DNA of 12,388 nt, from NCBI GenBank assembly GCA_003133205.1, contig PKWK01000387.1:7452-19839 (forward strand). Direction: 5' to 3'. Position numbers and translations under genes: made by a program. A model generated the notes under the pieces. It had not been told where the DNA came from. It was given only the letters and a program-made list of their open reading frames with translations, and searched no databases. Below, one piece after another: positions 1 to 7,243 of the stretch; the stretch's first letter is position 1; each line of letters opens with the position of its first letter. Origin of the DNA: Granulicella sp. Lineage in GTDB: Bacteria > Acidobacteriota > Terriglobia > Terriglobales > Acidobacteriaceae.

Positions 1-296
1 AGCGAGGCGTGCGAGACGGTGGTGAGCGAGAGGCCGGAGAACTGGATGAGAAACTGGAGCGGGATTCCGAGAAAGGCGCAGAGCAGGAGGGTGCTCCACT
101 CGCGGCGGTTGAGGCCGGGCTTGTGGGTGAGGAGCAGAGGGATGAAGGCGAGCGTGGCAAAGAGGAAGCGGTAGAGGACCATCGCGCCGACGCCCATTTC
201 GGTGAGTGCGATTTTTCCGAAGAAGAAGCCGCAGCCCCAGAGGGAACTGGCGATGGCGCAGGATGCGAAGCCGAGGGTGCGATTTTTGGTGGGCAC
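1..296 (-). CDS. EamA/DMT-family membrane transporter, N-terminal part (cut by window edge)
   Basis: Reading the minus strand from a GTG at 296 gives 98 residues open to the window edge. Three hydrophobic segments lie at about residues 9-27, 37-57 and 70-88. The short loops and phrases such as SSLWGCGFFFGKIAL, MVLYRFLFA and GLSLTTVSHAS are typical of the first EamA repeat of drug/metabolite-superfamily inner-membrane permeases. The family usually has about 300 residues and ten TM helices, so roughly two thirds is missing. The substrate cannot be told. The start is uncertain: GTG at 296 has no clear Shine-Dalgarno, and a second in-frame GTG at 365 would add 23 polar residues encoded across a long hairpin, which makes it less likely. 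It follows the M13 peptidase on the same strand after a gap of about 90 bases, so co-transcription is possible. Confidence 0.8.
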   Translation of the reverse strand, partial: MPTKNRTLGFASCAIASSLWGCGFFFGKIALTEMGVGAMVLYRFLFATLAFIPLLLTHKPGLNRREWSTLLLCAFLGIPLQFLIQFSGLSLTTVSHAS

Positions 297-328
297 GAGA
301 GCTATGGAAAGGGTATCAGCGTAGCGCT

Positions 329-361
329 CCCACTCATCGCGATACAGCCGCGATGAATGGG
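329..361 (-). other. Long stem-loop between M13 peptidase and EamA genes
   Basis: Arms 329-341 and 349-361 form a 13-bp stem with a 7-base loop. Twelve pairs are Watson-Crick. The pair 333/357 is a C/A mismatch in plus-strand RNA but a G-U wobble in minus-strand RNA, so the fold is best formed in the transcript of the two minus-strand genes. No T-run follows on the minus strand, so it is not a classic intrinsic terminator. A 3'-end stabiliser, a Rho-dependent end or a dispersed palindromic repeat are alternatives. Confidence 0.6.
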
Positions 362-386
362 GCACCCGAATCTGTGGCGAGTGCGA

Positions 387-2516
387 CTACCAGATGCGGC
401 AACTGTTGGTGGGGGCCATGGGGGTGCCTTGCTTGCAGTTGAAGGCGGGTGCGAAGCCGGGCTGGTTGACGACGACGCCGTTGACGCGGGACGGGTCTGG
501 CGAGTGGGGGTCAGTGAGCGCCTGGGAACGGATGGCCTCGGGGTGTGTGTTTTCGCAGTAGTTTTGCGCGTAGGCGATGTAGAAGCGCTGCGGGCCGGTG
601 AAGCCGTCCTTCTTCCCACTGATGTCGACGTGGTCCTCTTTGGCGCGCTGCATGTAGGCCATGAAGGCGAGCAGGAGGCCGCCATTGTCGGCGGTGTTCT
701 CGCCGAGGGTTAGCTTGCCGTCGATCTTGACATCGTCGACTGCGGTGAACGAGCCGTATTCCTTGACCAGGCAATCGGTGCGGGCTTCGAACTTCTTCAG
801 GTCTTCGGGGGTCCACCAGTCGCTGAGATTGCCTTTGGCGTCGAACTTGCGGCCTTCGTCATCGAAGCCGTGGGTGAGTTCGTGGCCGATGACGCCGCCG
901 ATGTGGCCATAGTTCACGGCGTCGTCCTGAGTGTGGTCGTAGAACGGGGATTGCAGGATACCGGCGGGAAAGTTGATGTCGTTCATGCTGGGGTTGTAGT
1001 AGGCGTTGACGGTAGGCGGGCTCATTTCCCATTCGGCGTGGTCGACGGGTTTGCCTATTTTGCCGAGTTGGCGGTCGTTCTCGAACTCTTCGGCGCGAAG
1101 CTGATTGCCGAGCGGTGTGTCCGGCTTGATGTCGAGTTTGGAGTAGTCGCGCCATTTGTCGGGGTAGCCGATCTTGTTGGCGACGGCAGCGAGTTTCTCG
1201 TGGGCGCGCACCTTGGTTGCAGGCGACATCCAGTCGATCTGGTCGATGTCGCGGCTCATTGAGGCTTCAATGTCATGGACCATCTGGAGCATCTTGGCCT
1301 TGCTATCTCCCGCGAAGTAGTGTTCGACATAGACCTTGCCAAGGGCTTCGCCGAGAGCCGAGTCGGTATTGGTTGAGCAACGCTTCCAACGCGGGCGCTG
1401 CTCCGCCTGGCCGTAGAGGATGCGGGCGTAGAAGTCGAAATTCTCGTCGTCGAATTGTTTCGGAAGATTGCGCGCGACGGCGGTGAGCAGGTGGTAGCGA
1501 AGATAGGCCTTGACGGTTGCGATGTCGGCCGTCTGCATCTGCTTGATCATCTCGGGCCAGAACTGCGGGGTAGAGTTGTTGATCTCGGTGACGTGGGGCG
1601 AGTGGATGGCGTCTTCGAAGGCGGTGAAGTTGAAGCCGGGCAGGCTGGCGGTGAAGGTGGCGATGGGCTGGAGGTGATAGGTCTTCTCGGGTTCGCGCAT
1701 GTCGACGACACCGAGCGAAGCCTTGGCGAGCGCCGTCTCCATGGCCAGGATATTTTGCGCGTCTTTGAGCGCCTGCTCAGGGCGGCTGCCGGCGAAGGTG
1801 AGCATTTTAGTGACGTGGGCTACGTAGTCTGCGCGGAGCTTTACATCTTTTTCTCCGGTGCGGAGGTAGTAGTCCTTCTCGGGCATGCCGAGGCCGCCCT
1901 GCGCGATCTCCGCGATCTGTTTGGTGGCGTCCTTGAAGTCCTGCTGCTCGCCGAATCCGAAGAAGACGTCTACGCTATCGCGCTGGAGTTCTCCGACAAG
2001 GGTGGCGAGTTTGGCCCGGCCGGCTGGGCCGTCGGCGAGGGCGTCGATCTTGTCGAGCAGAGGCTTGAGCTGGGTGAGGTCTTCGGACTGGATGAGGGGA
2101 GTGTTCATGCAGGCTTTGAAGTAGTCGCCGATCTTCTGCTCGTCGGGCGAGCGGGCGGGGCCGCCGGCTTGCGCCTTCTCGAGGATGGTGTTGAGTTCCT
2201 GGGTGTTGACGTTGTAGAGAACGTAGAACGGGTCAACGCTGGGCTGGTCTGGCGGGATGGGGTGGTTCGCGTTGAACTTGCCGCAGGCGTACTTGTACAT
2301 GTCGACGCAGGGGTCGGCGGAAAGATCCATGGACGAGAGATCGAGGCCGGGGAGGGGCGTCACCGCGACGGGTGGCGCGGGCGTTTGCTGGGCGGCACAC
2401 GAGGTGTTGATCGCCAGCATGAGTGCGGAGAATGCGAAGGCTACGGTCGCCAGGTGAGACAGGGTGCGGGCGGGATTGGCGGGCGTCGGGGCGATTCTTG
2501 CGGATGTTTCAGTCAT
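387..2516 (-). CDS. Secreted M13 (neprilysin/PepO-type) zinc metallopeptidase
   Basis: The product has 709 residues, normal length for bacterial M13 enzymes, which cleave oligopeptides as single-zinc proteases. An N-terminal hydrophobic stretch at about residues 22-42 ending near SCAAQ looks like a signal peptide, so the enzyme should act in the periplasm or outside. The N-terminal M13 domain begins at about residue 57 (LDLSSMDLSADPC, then YKYACG). Catalytic features are HELTH at 545-549, with two zinc histidines and the catalytic Glu, and ENTAD at 606-610, supplying the third zinc ligand. NAYYN lies upstream of HELTH, and the C-terminus carries the expected Cys pattern ending CRIW. The open frame extends to 2579, but the ATG at 2516 has GGAGAA seven to eight bases upstream and sits just before the signal peptide. 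No specific substrate can be inferred. Confidence 0.95.
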   Translation of the reverse strand: MTETSARIAPTPANPARTLSHLATVAFAFSALMLAINTSCAAQQTPAPPVAVTPLPGLDLSSMDLSADPCVDMYKYACGKFNANHPIPPDQPSVDPFYVLYNVNTQELNTILEKAQAGGPARSPDEQKIGDYFKACMNTPLIQSEDLTQLKPLLDKIDALADGPAGRAKLATLVGELQRDSVDVFFGFGEQQDFKDATKQIAEIAQGGLGMPEKDYYLRTGEKDVKLRADYVAHVTKMLTFAGSRPEQALKDAQNILAMETALAKASLGVVDMREPEKTYHLQPIATFTASLPGFNFTAFEDAIHSPHVTEINNSTPQFWPEMIKQMQTADIATVKAYLRYHLLTAVARNLPKQFDDENFDFYARILYGQAEQRPRWKRCSTNTDSALGEALGKVYVEHYFAGDSKAKMLQMVHDIEASMSRDIDQIDWMSPATKVRAHEKLAAVANKIGYPDKWRDYSKLDIKPDTPLGNQLRAEEFENDRQLGKIGKPVDHAEWEMSPPTVNAYYNPSMNDINFPAGILQSPFYDHTQDDAVNYGHIGGVIGHELTHGFDDEGRKFDAKGNLSDWWTPEDLKKFEARTDCLVKEYGSFTAVDDVKIDGKLTLGENTADNGGLLLAFMAYMQRAKEDHVDISGKKDGFTGPQRFYIAYAQNYCENTHPEAIRSQALTDPHSPDPSRVNGVVVNQPGFAPAFNCKQGTPMAPTNSCRIW

Positions 2517-2732
2517 GCAGGGTTCTCCGTGGATGCAGATGATTCGTATGCGGCAAAGCCTGGACCTTGAGGCTTGCAAGGGACGCTTACAAATTGGTCG
2601 GCGACACAGTCTCTAGTATCACTCCGCGGAGTTCGGACGGAGAAGTCGGCTGAACGGCAAGACTTAGCGCGGAGGGGAGCTTGGCGAGGCTCGCGCGTCT
2701 GTGAAAGAGTAAGGATTCGAGACACTGTCGCC
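2517..2732. other. Divergent intergenic region with short inverted repeats
   Basis: This gap separates the divergent peptidase and secreted-protein genes. I found no convincing -35/-10 pair on either strand. It holds a perfect 12-bp palindrome, ACTCCGCGGAGT (2621-2632). It also has an imperfect inverted pair, GGCGACACAGTCTC at 2600-2613 and GAGACACTGTCGCC at 2719-2732, whose outer five bases on each side match exactly. These could be regulator sites, but nothing identifies a regulator. Confidence 0.3.
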
Positions 2733-4460
2733 ATGATGGTACTCCCTACAGCCCGAGCGATCGAGGACGCGGGTCCAAGCGCCGCCTGCGCTGGCGGCGT
2801 GCGCGAGGGTGCGCGGAGGAGTTGGCGCGGGGTGGGGATGGCGATGCTGGCGGCGTGGACGGTTCTGTTGGCGTTGTCGGCGGGCGCGGCGACGGCGCGG
2901 GATTCCGAGGCCCCGGTGCGCATTCCGCTGGCACCGATGGGATATCAGGCGCTCACGCCCGAGTTTCTGCTTTCAGGCAGTTCGGCTCTGACGGTTCACT
3001 TCGTCGATCAGGACCATCTGTTGATCACTTTCGGCGTGCGCCGCCTGATGAAGCGCGAGGCTGGAGAGCCTGCGGACGACGAGGATCGGACGATTGGGGC
3101 ATTTCTCGTCGAGCTACCCTCGGGCAAGGTGCTGGCGCGGACGGAGTGGCGGCTTCACGACCGCTCGCGATACCTGTGGAGCCTGGGCCATGGCCGATTT
3201 CTGCTGCGGGTGCGCGATCGCCTGACGACGTTTGCGCCGATGGGGTCTGGCGATCCCGACGATGCATTTCACGAGGTTCCGCTGCTGCGGCTCGATCGGC
3301 ACATCGTGGCGATCCTGGTTTCGTCCGACGAGGACCTGCTGACGGTGGAGACTACGAAGTGGGCGATGGGAACGGGAGAGGCCAGCGAGGGGTTCTCGAC
3401 CGATCCGGCTCCGGTGCAGATCAATTTCTATCGGCTGACGAATATCGATTCGTCGCTGGACGGCTTGCGAGTGACCTCGGCGGGCGTGGTTCGCACACGG
3501 ACGGCGGTGGCGCTGCCGATGACAGCGGCCGGATCTCTCGAAGTGCTAGAGGGCGGTAAGGATCGCTGGCTGTTCAACTTCGACGAGCATGCGGGCAAGG
3601 TGCACGAGCTGGCGGAGTGGGACACGTCCTGCTTTCCGCGTCCGACGTTTGTCGGGCACGGCGAGTTTGTCGCGTTTGGGTGTCGCGGCAGCGTGGATAG
3701 GCAGGACTTCGCGGGGTTCAACCTGAAGGGCGAAGAGATGTGGCAGCAGAACTTCTTCGACGCTCATGTGGGCCCGACGTTTGCGTTCGCCCCGGCGGCG
3801 GGGCGGTTTGCACTGGGCCGGACGATCGTGAGCAGCGCCGTTGAGCAGGATGCTTTTCTGGCGGCGAGCCTGGTGACCGGGCAGGAGGTTCGCGTCTACC
3901 AGAGCTACGACGGCAAGCAACTGTTCAAGATCGATTGCACGCCGGTGGAGCGCGCGGGGCAGAACTTCGCGCTGTCCGCGGATGGAATGCGGCTTGCCGT
4001 GGTGCGCGAGACGATGGTGCGGCACCCGGCCACCAAGGTCAGCGACGCGTACACGGACCGCGAGGCCGCGGTGGAGGTGTATGCGCTTCCCACGCTTTCG
4101 AAGGAGGACATGGCAGCCGTGAAGGAGGCGGAGGCGACGGCTCCGGAAGATAGCGGGGCGAGGATTGACGAGGCACTGGCGCGGACTTCTTCGGCTGCCG
4201 CGGCGGATAAGAAGGCAGCGCTTGCGGGAGCGAGTTCCGCTGCGCAGGTGGAACCGCAGGATGTACCGGCTCCGACTCCGGCAGCAGCGACTGAGCCTGG
4301 GACGCAGGCTGGGGCGGGGACGCAGGCTGAGGCTGGGGCTGGCAATGGGGCTGGGAGGAGTGCGCCTGCGGCCGTGGCAGAGCCGGCGCCGGCTGCCCCG
4401 CGGACGCCGCCGACGCTGTATGGTCCGGACGAGAAGCAGCCGAAGAAGTCGCCTCAGTAA
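2733..4460 (+). CDS. Secreted protein of unknown function, possible beta-propeller, low-complexity C-terminal tail
   Basis: From the ATG at 2733 this is 575 residues. A strong hydrophobic stretch, MAMLAAWTVLLALSAGAATA at residues 36-55, follows an Arg-rich segment (ARRSWRG) and looks like a signal peptide, so export is likely. The middle (about 60-430) is rich in short beta-type segments with repeated Gly/Asp turns, for example FDEHAGKVHELAEW and FALSADGMRLAVVRE. That suggests a WD40/PQQ-like propeller, though no repeat is clear enough to assign a family. Residues from about 450 form an Ala/Pro/Glu/Gly-rich tail ending in a basic KQPKKSPQ. The start is unsettled: 2733 lacks a good Shine-Dalgarno; GTG 2799 gives the best signal peptide; ATG 2838 lacks the basic n-region. 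The frame is open upstream to 2574. Function unknown. Confidence 0.75.
   Translation: MMVLPTARAIEDAGPSAACAGGVREGARRSWRGVGMAMLAAWTVLLALSAGAATARDSEAPVRIPLAPMGYQALTPEFLLSGSSALTVHFVDQDHLLITFGVRRLMKREAGEPADDEDRTIGAFLVELPSGKVLARTEWRLHDRSRYLWSLGHGRFLLRVRDRLTTFAPMGSGDPDDAFHEVPLLRLDRHIVAILVSSDEDLLTVETTKWAMGTGEASEGFSTDPAPVQINFYRLTNIDSSLDGLRVTSAGVVRTRTAVALPMTAAGSLEVLEGGKDRWLFNFDEHAGKVHELAEWDTSCFPRPTFVGHGEFVAFGCRGSVDRQDFAGFNLKGEEMWQQNFFDAHVGPTFAFAPAAGRFALGRTIVSSAVEQDAFLAASLVTGQEVRVYQSYDGKQLFKIDCTPVERAGQNFALSADGMRLAVVRETMVRHPATKVSDAYTDREAAVEVYALPTLSKEDMAAVKEAEATAPEDSGARIDEALARTSSAAAADKKAALAGASSAAQVEPQDVPAPTPAAATEPGTQAGAGTQAEAGAGNGAGRSAPAAVAEPAPAAPRTPPTLYGPDEKQPKKSPQ
4308..4350 (+). repeat. Degenerate short tandem repeat in the secreted-protein tail
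   Basis: The unit GGGACGCAGGCTG occurs twice, 18 bases apart, followed by further GAGGCTGGGGCTGG units. It encodes the Gly/Ala/Gln/Glu stretch of the tail (GTQAGAGTQAEAGAG). Such a stretch is prone to slippage and may vary in length between strains. Confidence 0.5.
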
Positions 4461-4479
4461 GACGTGCAGACGCAGCAAA

Positions 4480-4511
4480 GCCAGCCGCAGCCATTGGAAT
4501 GGCGGGCTGGC
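4480..4511. terminator. Hairpin between convergent genes, probable (bidirectional) terminator
   Basis: The outer stem is GCCAGCC (4480-4486) with GGCTGGC (4505-4511). The inner stem is GCCATT (4490-4495) with AATGGC (4498-4503) around a GG loop. It lies between the stops of the secreted-protein gene (4460, plus) and rpsT (4530, minus). On the minus strand the stem is followed by TTTGCTG, a weak T-run. On the plus strand no T-run is adjacent. Its position between converging genes supports a terminator role. Confidence 0.6.
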
Positions 4512-4529
4512 TGTGCGGCAAAAGGTATT

Positions 4530-4811
4530 TTAGGCTGCCTTGGTGGCGGTGGCGACGGCCTTGACGCGGGCGTTCAGGCGCGCCTTGTAGCGGCTGGCGG
4601 TGTTCTTGTGCAGGACACCCTTCTGGACGCTCTTGTCGAGGACGGAGACAGTCTCCGAGTAGGTGGCGGCGATGGTCTTCTTGTCGCCGGCGGCGATGGC
4701 CTCGCGCAGGACGCGCAGGGTACCGCGGAGTTTGCTCTTGTTGGCGCGGTTGACCGCGGTCTTGGTTTCGGTCTGACGTGCGCGCTTCAGGGATGAGACA
4801 TGATTTGCCAT
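4530..4811 (-). CDS. rpsT: 30S ribosomal protein S20 (bS20)
   Basis: The 93-residue product is highly basic and begins [15 protein letters not shown], then [13 protein letters not shown]. This matches the bS20 N-terminus, which enters 16S rRNA helices. The C-terminal half has the expected [17 protein letters not shown] segment. bS20 is a primary binder of 16S rRNA in 30S assembly. The open frame extends to 4889, but ATG 4811 gives the family N-terminus and has the purine-rich AGAAAAGAG upstream. The gene is monocistronic: it has its own promoter and a leader of about 78 nt. It converges on the secreted-protein gene across a hairpin at 4480-4511. bS20 is autoregulated in E. coli; here a CCCGC/GCGGG hairpin in the leader is the only visible candidate element. 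Confidence 0.97.
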   Translation of the reverse strand: MANHVSSLKRARQTETKTAVNRANKSKLRGTLRVLREAIAAGDKKTIAATYSETVSVLDKSVQKGVLHKNTASRYKARLNARVKAVATATKAA

Positions 4812-4832
4812 AGATCTAAACTCTTTTCTGGA

Positions 4833-4846
4833 CCCGCGATGGCGGG
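4833..4846 (-). promoter_or_regulatory. Small hairpin in rpsT leader
   Basis: CCCGC-CATC-GCGGG (minus strand) folds into a 5-bp stem with a 4-base loop, just upstream of the rpsT ribosome-binding region. It could affect translation initiation, but there is no direct evidence that it binds bS20. Confidence 0.3.
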
Positions 4847-4895
4847 AAAATGGGATGCAGGTGGACGTTGACACACCGCATCCCTCCAACTACTT

Positions 4896-4924
4896 AGTGT
4901 ACGGGAGGCGGGGGGCTGGGTCAA
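4896..4924 (-). promoter_or_regulatory. rpsT promoter (sigma70-type)
   Basis: On the minus strand, TTGACC (4924-4919) and TACACT (4901-4896) are separated by exactly 17 bases. Transcription would begin near 4889, giving a 5' leader of about 78 nt before the rpsT ATG. The -35 box matches consensus at 5 of 6 positions and the -10 box has the key TA...T. Confidence 0.75.
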
Positions 4925-4996
4925 CCGGATTTGACGCTCCTGAATCCTTTTCTCCCCCTTTCCCAGCATCTAACTTGAGTGGAGGTGGAGAATCCT

Positions 4997-5317
4997 ATGG
5001 TTGTTTCTCGCATGATCGCTCTAGTCACCCTCACCAGCGTCCTCGCTCTTCCTCTATCCGCAAGTGCCCAGGAGACATCGGCTCAACGCCGACACCGGAT
5101 CGCTTCCGAACAGCAGAAGGCGAGCGACCACCGGCACCACACCGGCGCAAAGATCGTGGGCGGCTCGGCCGTTGGCGGAGCGGTCGTCGGCGGCCTGATG
5201 GGAGGCGGCAAAGGCGCGCTCATTGGCGGTGCCGTCGGCGCAGGCGGGGGTGCTATCGCGAACAAAGCTCGGACTCACCACGAGATCAAGAAACGCGAAG
5301 CCCGCGAGCCCATGTAG
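4997..5317 (+). CDS. Small exported glycine-zipper protein
   Basis: The 106-residue product starts with a clear signal peptide (MVVSRMIALVTLTSVLALPLSASA, cleavage about residue 24). A short polar His/Arg/Gln segment follows (QRRHRIASEQQKASDHRHH). Then comes a glycine-zipper stretch at about 55-87 with GG and GxxxG repeats (VGGAVVGGLMGGGKGALIGG) and a basic tail. Glycine-zipper segments pack as membrane-inserting or oligomerising helices in many small envelope proteins, so an envelope location is likely. No lipobox is seen. The ATG at 4997 was chosen because GGAG lies six bases upstream; a GTG at 4979 in the same frame would put extra residues before the signal peptide. It is divergent from rpsT and convergent with the TIGR03435 gene. 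The precise role is unknown. Confidence 0.85.
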   Translation: MVVSRMIALVTLTSVLALPLSASAQETSAQRRHRIASEQQKASDHRHHTGAKIVGGSAVGGAVVGGLMGGGKGALIGGAVGAGGGAIANKARTHHEIKKREAREPM

Positions 5318-5370
5318 ATTGGTCCGGCTTAGCACGGAGCGGAAAAATGGCTGGTTTCGTATAGCCGGTG

Positions 5371-7038
5371 TCAGTCGTCGGTGGGCTTTTCTTCGATGTG
5401 GTCGATGACCAGGACGGGGGAAGGGCGGCGTTGCTTCTCGAGCTTCACGCCGAGTTGCTTGTTGATGGCGTCGGGGAGCGAGAGGCCGCCGCTTGGGTCC
5501 GCGACCGCAGGTGCGTTTGGATCGCTGTTGGGCGGCGGTGGTGGAACGCTGCGGAGCTGACCGGCGGTGCTGAAGCTGAGGGTGAAGTCGTAGGCGTCCT
5601 TTAGGCCGGTGGCATCCAGGACCGGGGTGAAGACGTATCCGCTCGCGAGGGAGGGGAGCATATCGGCCAATTGCGCCATGGTCATGTTCTGGCAGTAGAG
5701 CAGGCGGCCGAGGATGGGATCTGCGATGCGGGGGTCCTTTCCGTCGGGCCCCGGGCCTTCCTTGCATCCGGTACGGTTGAGCGGGTCAGCCTTCTTCATC
5801 TTCGGGTTGGTGGCGACGAGGGTGAACGCCTCGATGGGCCGGTCCTCGAAGTGGCTCTGCATCTTGAAGCGCTCCGCCAGCAGCGTCTGCACCATGTGTG
5901 GGAGGAGGTCGAAGTCGAACTGGGGTTTTCCGTCTGGGCCGATGGCCTGGGCTTCAGGTGCGGCCTTGGCGAGGAGGTCGTAGTGGTCCTGGTTGAGGAA
6001 CTTGGGGGCGTTCTGGATGAGTTCGTCGTCATTCGGGTTGAGGTTCCAGGCGTAGGCGATCAGGAACTTCAGGGTGAGGCCGGTTGCGGTGATCTGGTTG
6101 CCTGTGATCCGCGCCTGGAGTGGTGCGTCAGGCTTGCTGGGAGTGAGGACGGCGACGTCGAACTCGGCTGGAGGCGGAGGCGGGAGGACCTTGTCCAGGC
6201 CGGGCACGTTGGGGGTGGGCTTCTCGTCGACCTTGTCGACGACGACGACGGGCGTGGGGTACGGCTCCAGGGCGAGTTTAAGTCCAAGCTGCTTGTTGAC
6301 GGCCTCGAAGATAGTGAGGCCATCAGGGCGGGGCTGCCAGGTCCAGTGGAGTTCGAAATCGTAGCCGCCCTTCAGATCGGTCGCGTCGACCACGGGCTTG
6401 GGGAGATACGCGGTGGCGAAGTCCATCAACATCTGTTTGAACTGCGCCATGGTCTGGTTGTGGCAGGTGACCGAATAGTAGGCCGGGACGCCGGGAGGGA
6501 GGTCGGTCGGGGTGTGGTGCTCGTCGATGTGGGAGGGTTCGCCTTCGTCGGCCTGCTTCAGCTTCGGGCCGCCTTTGTCGACGTGCAGGACGTAGGAGGG
6601 CCGGGGATGGGTGTCCTTGTGGAGGACGAGGTGGAAGCGGTCGGCGAGGAGGGCCTGGAGCATGAGCTTGATGTCGTCGGGCGAGGTGGTGCGGGGGGCG
6701 TGGGCGGAGACATCGAAGCGGTCGAGGTCGAGCCAGGCGGGACCGGAGAGGATGTTGTCGCCGTCCATGCCGTATGCGAGCGAGATCATGTCGACCATGG
6801 TGGCGTTGTGCAGGAGGTAGCGGTCGCCGTGCAGCCTGCCGCCGGTGAAGTACGGAGTGGTGGTCTTGGCGCTTAAGTGGACATCGGCAAGATCGAATGT
6901 GGGTGTGGTGGCGGTTGCGGCGTCTGAGGATGCGGTGGGAGCGGGCTCGCTGACCAGGGATTGGGCGAGTGCGGGGCCGGAGAGAAGGGCGAGGAGCAGC
7001 CCGCCCGCGAACGCTCGCTGTGCCATCAGAATCTTCAT
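5371..7038 (-). CDS. Double-domain TIGR03435 family secreted protein
   Basis: The 555-residue product has a signal peptide (MKILMAQRAFAGGLLLALLSGPALA, cleavage about 25). Two TIGR03435-like domains follow, at about 46-275 and 291-554, joined by a Pro-rich linker (VLPPPPPAEFDV). Both repeats share the same landmarks: MLQALLADRFHLVLH against MVQTLLAERFKMQSH; PVVDATDLKGGYDFELHW against PVLDATGLKDAYDFTLSF; and an ending of VVDKVDEKPT against VIDHIEEKPT. The family is usually one domain of about 230-250 residues and is expanded in soil acidobacteria; its biochemical role is unknown. The start at 7038 has AAGG eight bases upstream. The gene has its own promoter at 7189-7217. A single-domain paralogue lies directly upstream on the same strand. 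Confidence 0.88.
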   Translation of the reverse strand: MKILMAQRAFAGGLLLALLSGPALAQSLVSEPAPTASSDAATATTPTFDLADVHLSAKTTTPYFTGGRLHGDRYLLHNATMVDMISLAYGMDGDNILSGPAWLDLDRFDVSAHAPRTTSPDDIKLMLQALLADRFHLVLHKDTHPRPSYVLHVDKGGPKLKQADEGEPSHIDEHHTPTDLPPGVPAYYSVTCHNQTMAQFKQMLMDFATAYLPKPVVDATDLKGGYDFELHWTWQPRPDGLTIFEAVNKQLGLKLALEPYPTPVVVVDKVDEKPTPNVPGLDKVLPPPPPAEFDVAVLTPSKPDAPLQARITGNQITATGLTLKFLIAYAWNLNPNDDELIQNAPKFLNQDHYDLLAKAAPEAQAIGPDGKPQFDFDLLPHMVQTLLAERFKMQSHFEDRPIEAFTLVATNPKMKKADPLNRTGCKEGPGPDGKDPRIADPILGRLLYCQNMTMAQLADMLPSLASGYVFTPVLDATGLKDAYDFTLSFSTAGQLRSVPPPPPNSDPNAPAVADPSGGLSLPDAINKQLGVKLEKQRRPSPVLVIDHIEEKPTDD

Positions 7039-7188
7039 TCGAACCGCCTTGGGTGCAGAATGGGGAAACTCGGATGCAAGGCCGGGAAATGCTAGTTGGA
7101 TTAACGATTGTCTGGACGGATTCGTTCCACAAATGTCTGCCGGTTTTCGGCCGGAATTTCTGCGGTGCGGGCGCGAATCAACATTACC

Positions 7189-7217
7189 TATGTAGCAAAC
7201 TACTCTCAGTTTGTCAA
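7189..7217 (-). promoter_or_regulatory. Promoter of the double-domain TIGR03435 gene
   Basis: On the minus strand, a perfect TTGACA (7217-7212) is followed after 17 bases by TACATA (7194-7189). Transcription should start near 7182, giving a leader of about 145 nt. It sits just after the stop of the upstream single-domain gene, so the two TIGR03435 genes can be expressed separately. Confidence 0.75.
7192..7203. promoter_or_regulatory. Possible operator: inverted repeat overlapping the -10 box
   Basis: GTAG-CAAA-CTAC is a perfect 4+4 dyad that covers part of the -10 hexamer and the adjacent spacer of the 7189-7217 promoter. A protein bound here would block RNA polymerase, as expected for a repressor site. 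BlaI/MecI/CopY-type repressors use sites built from TACA/TGTA, and the overlapping TGTAG fits only partly. No regulator gene is present in the window. Confidence 0.4.
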
Positions 7218-7243
7218 GTGATTTGCTGCGGAGGAGTTAGGGG

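Noticed and set aside
1455..2570. Long open frame (371 codons) on the plus strand opposite the M13 peptidase
   Set aside because: It mirrors a well-supported gene in GC-rich DNA. The product is Gly/Val/Glu-rich low complexity with no recognisable domain.
3546..4478. Open frame of 310 codons on the minus strand opposite the secreted protein
   Set aside because: Arg/Leu/Pro-rich shadow translation. It overlaps the terminator hairpin and has no domain features.
4931..4959. TTGACG as a -35 box for the glycine-zipper gene
   Set aside because: No acceptable -10 hexamer lies 16-18 bases downstream; the region is a C/T run.
5671..6876. Open frame of 401 codons on the plus strand opposite the TIGR03435 gene
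   Set aside because: Antisense shadow; biased Val/Gly/Glu composition and no ribosome-binding site or motif.
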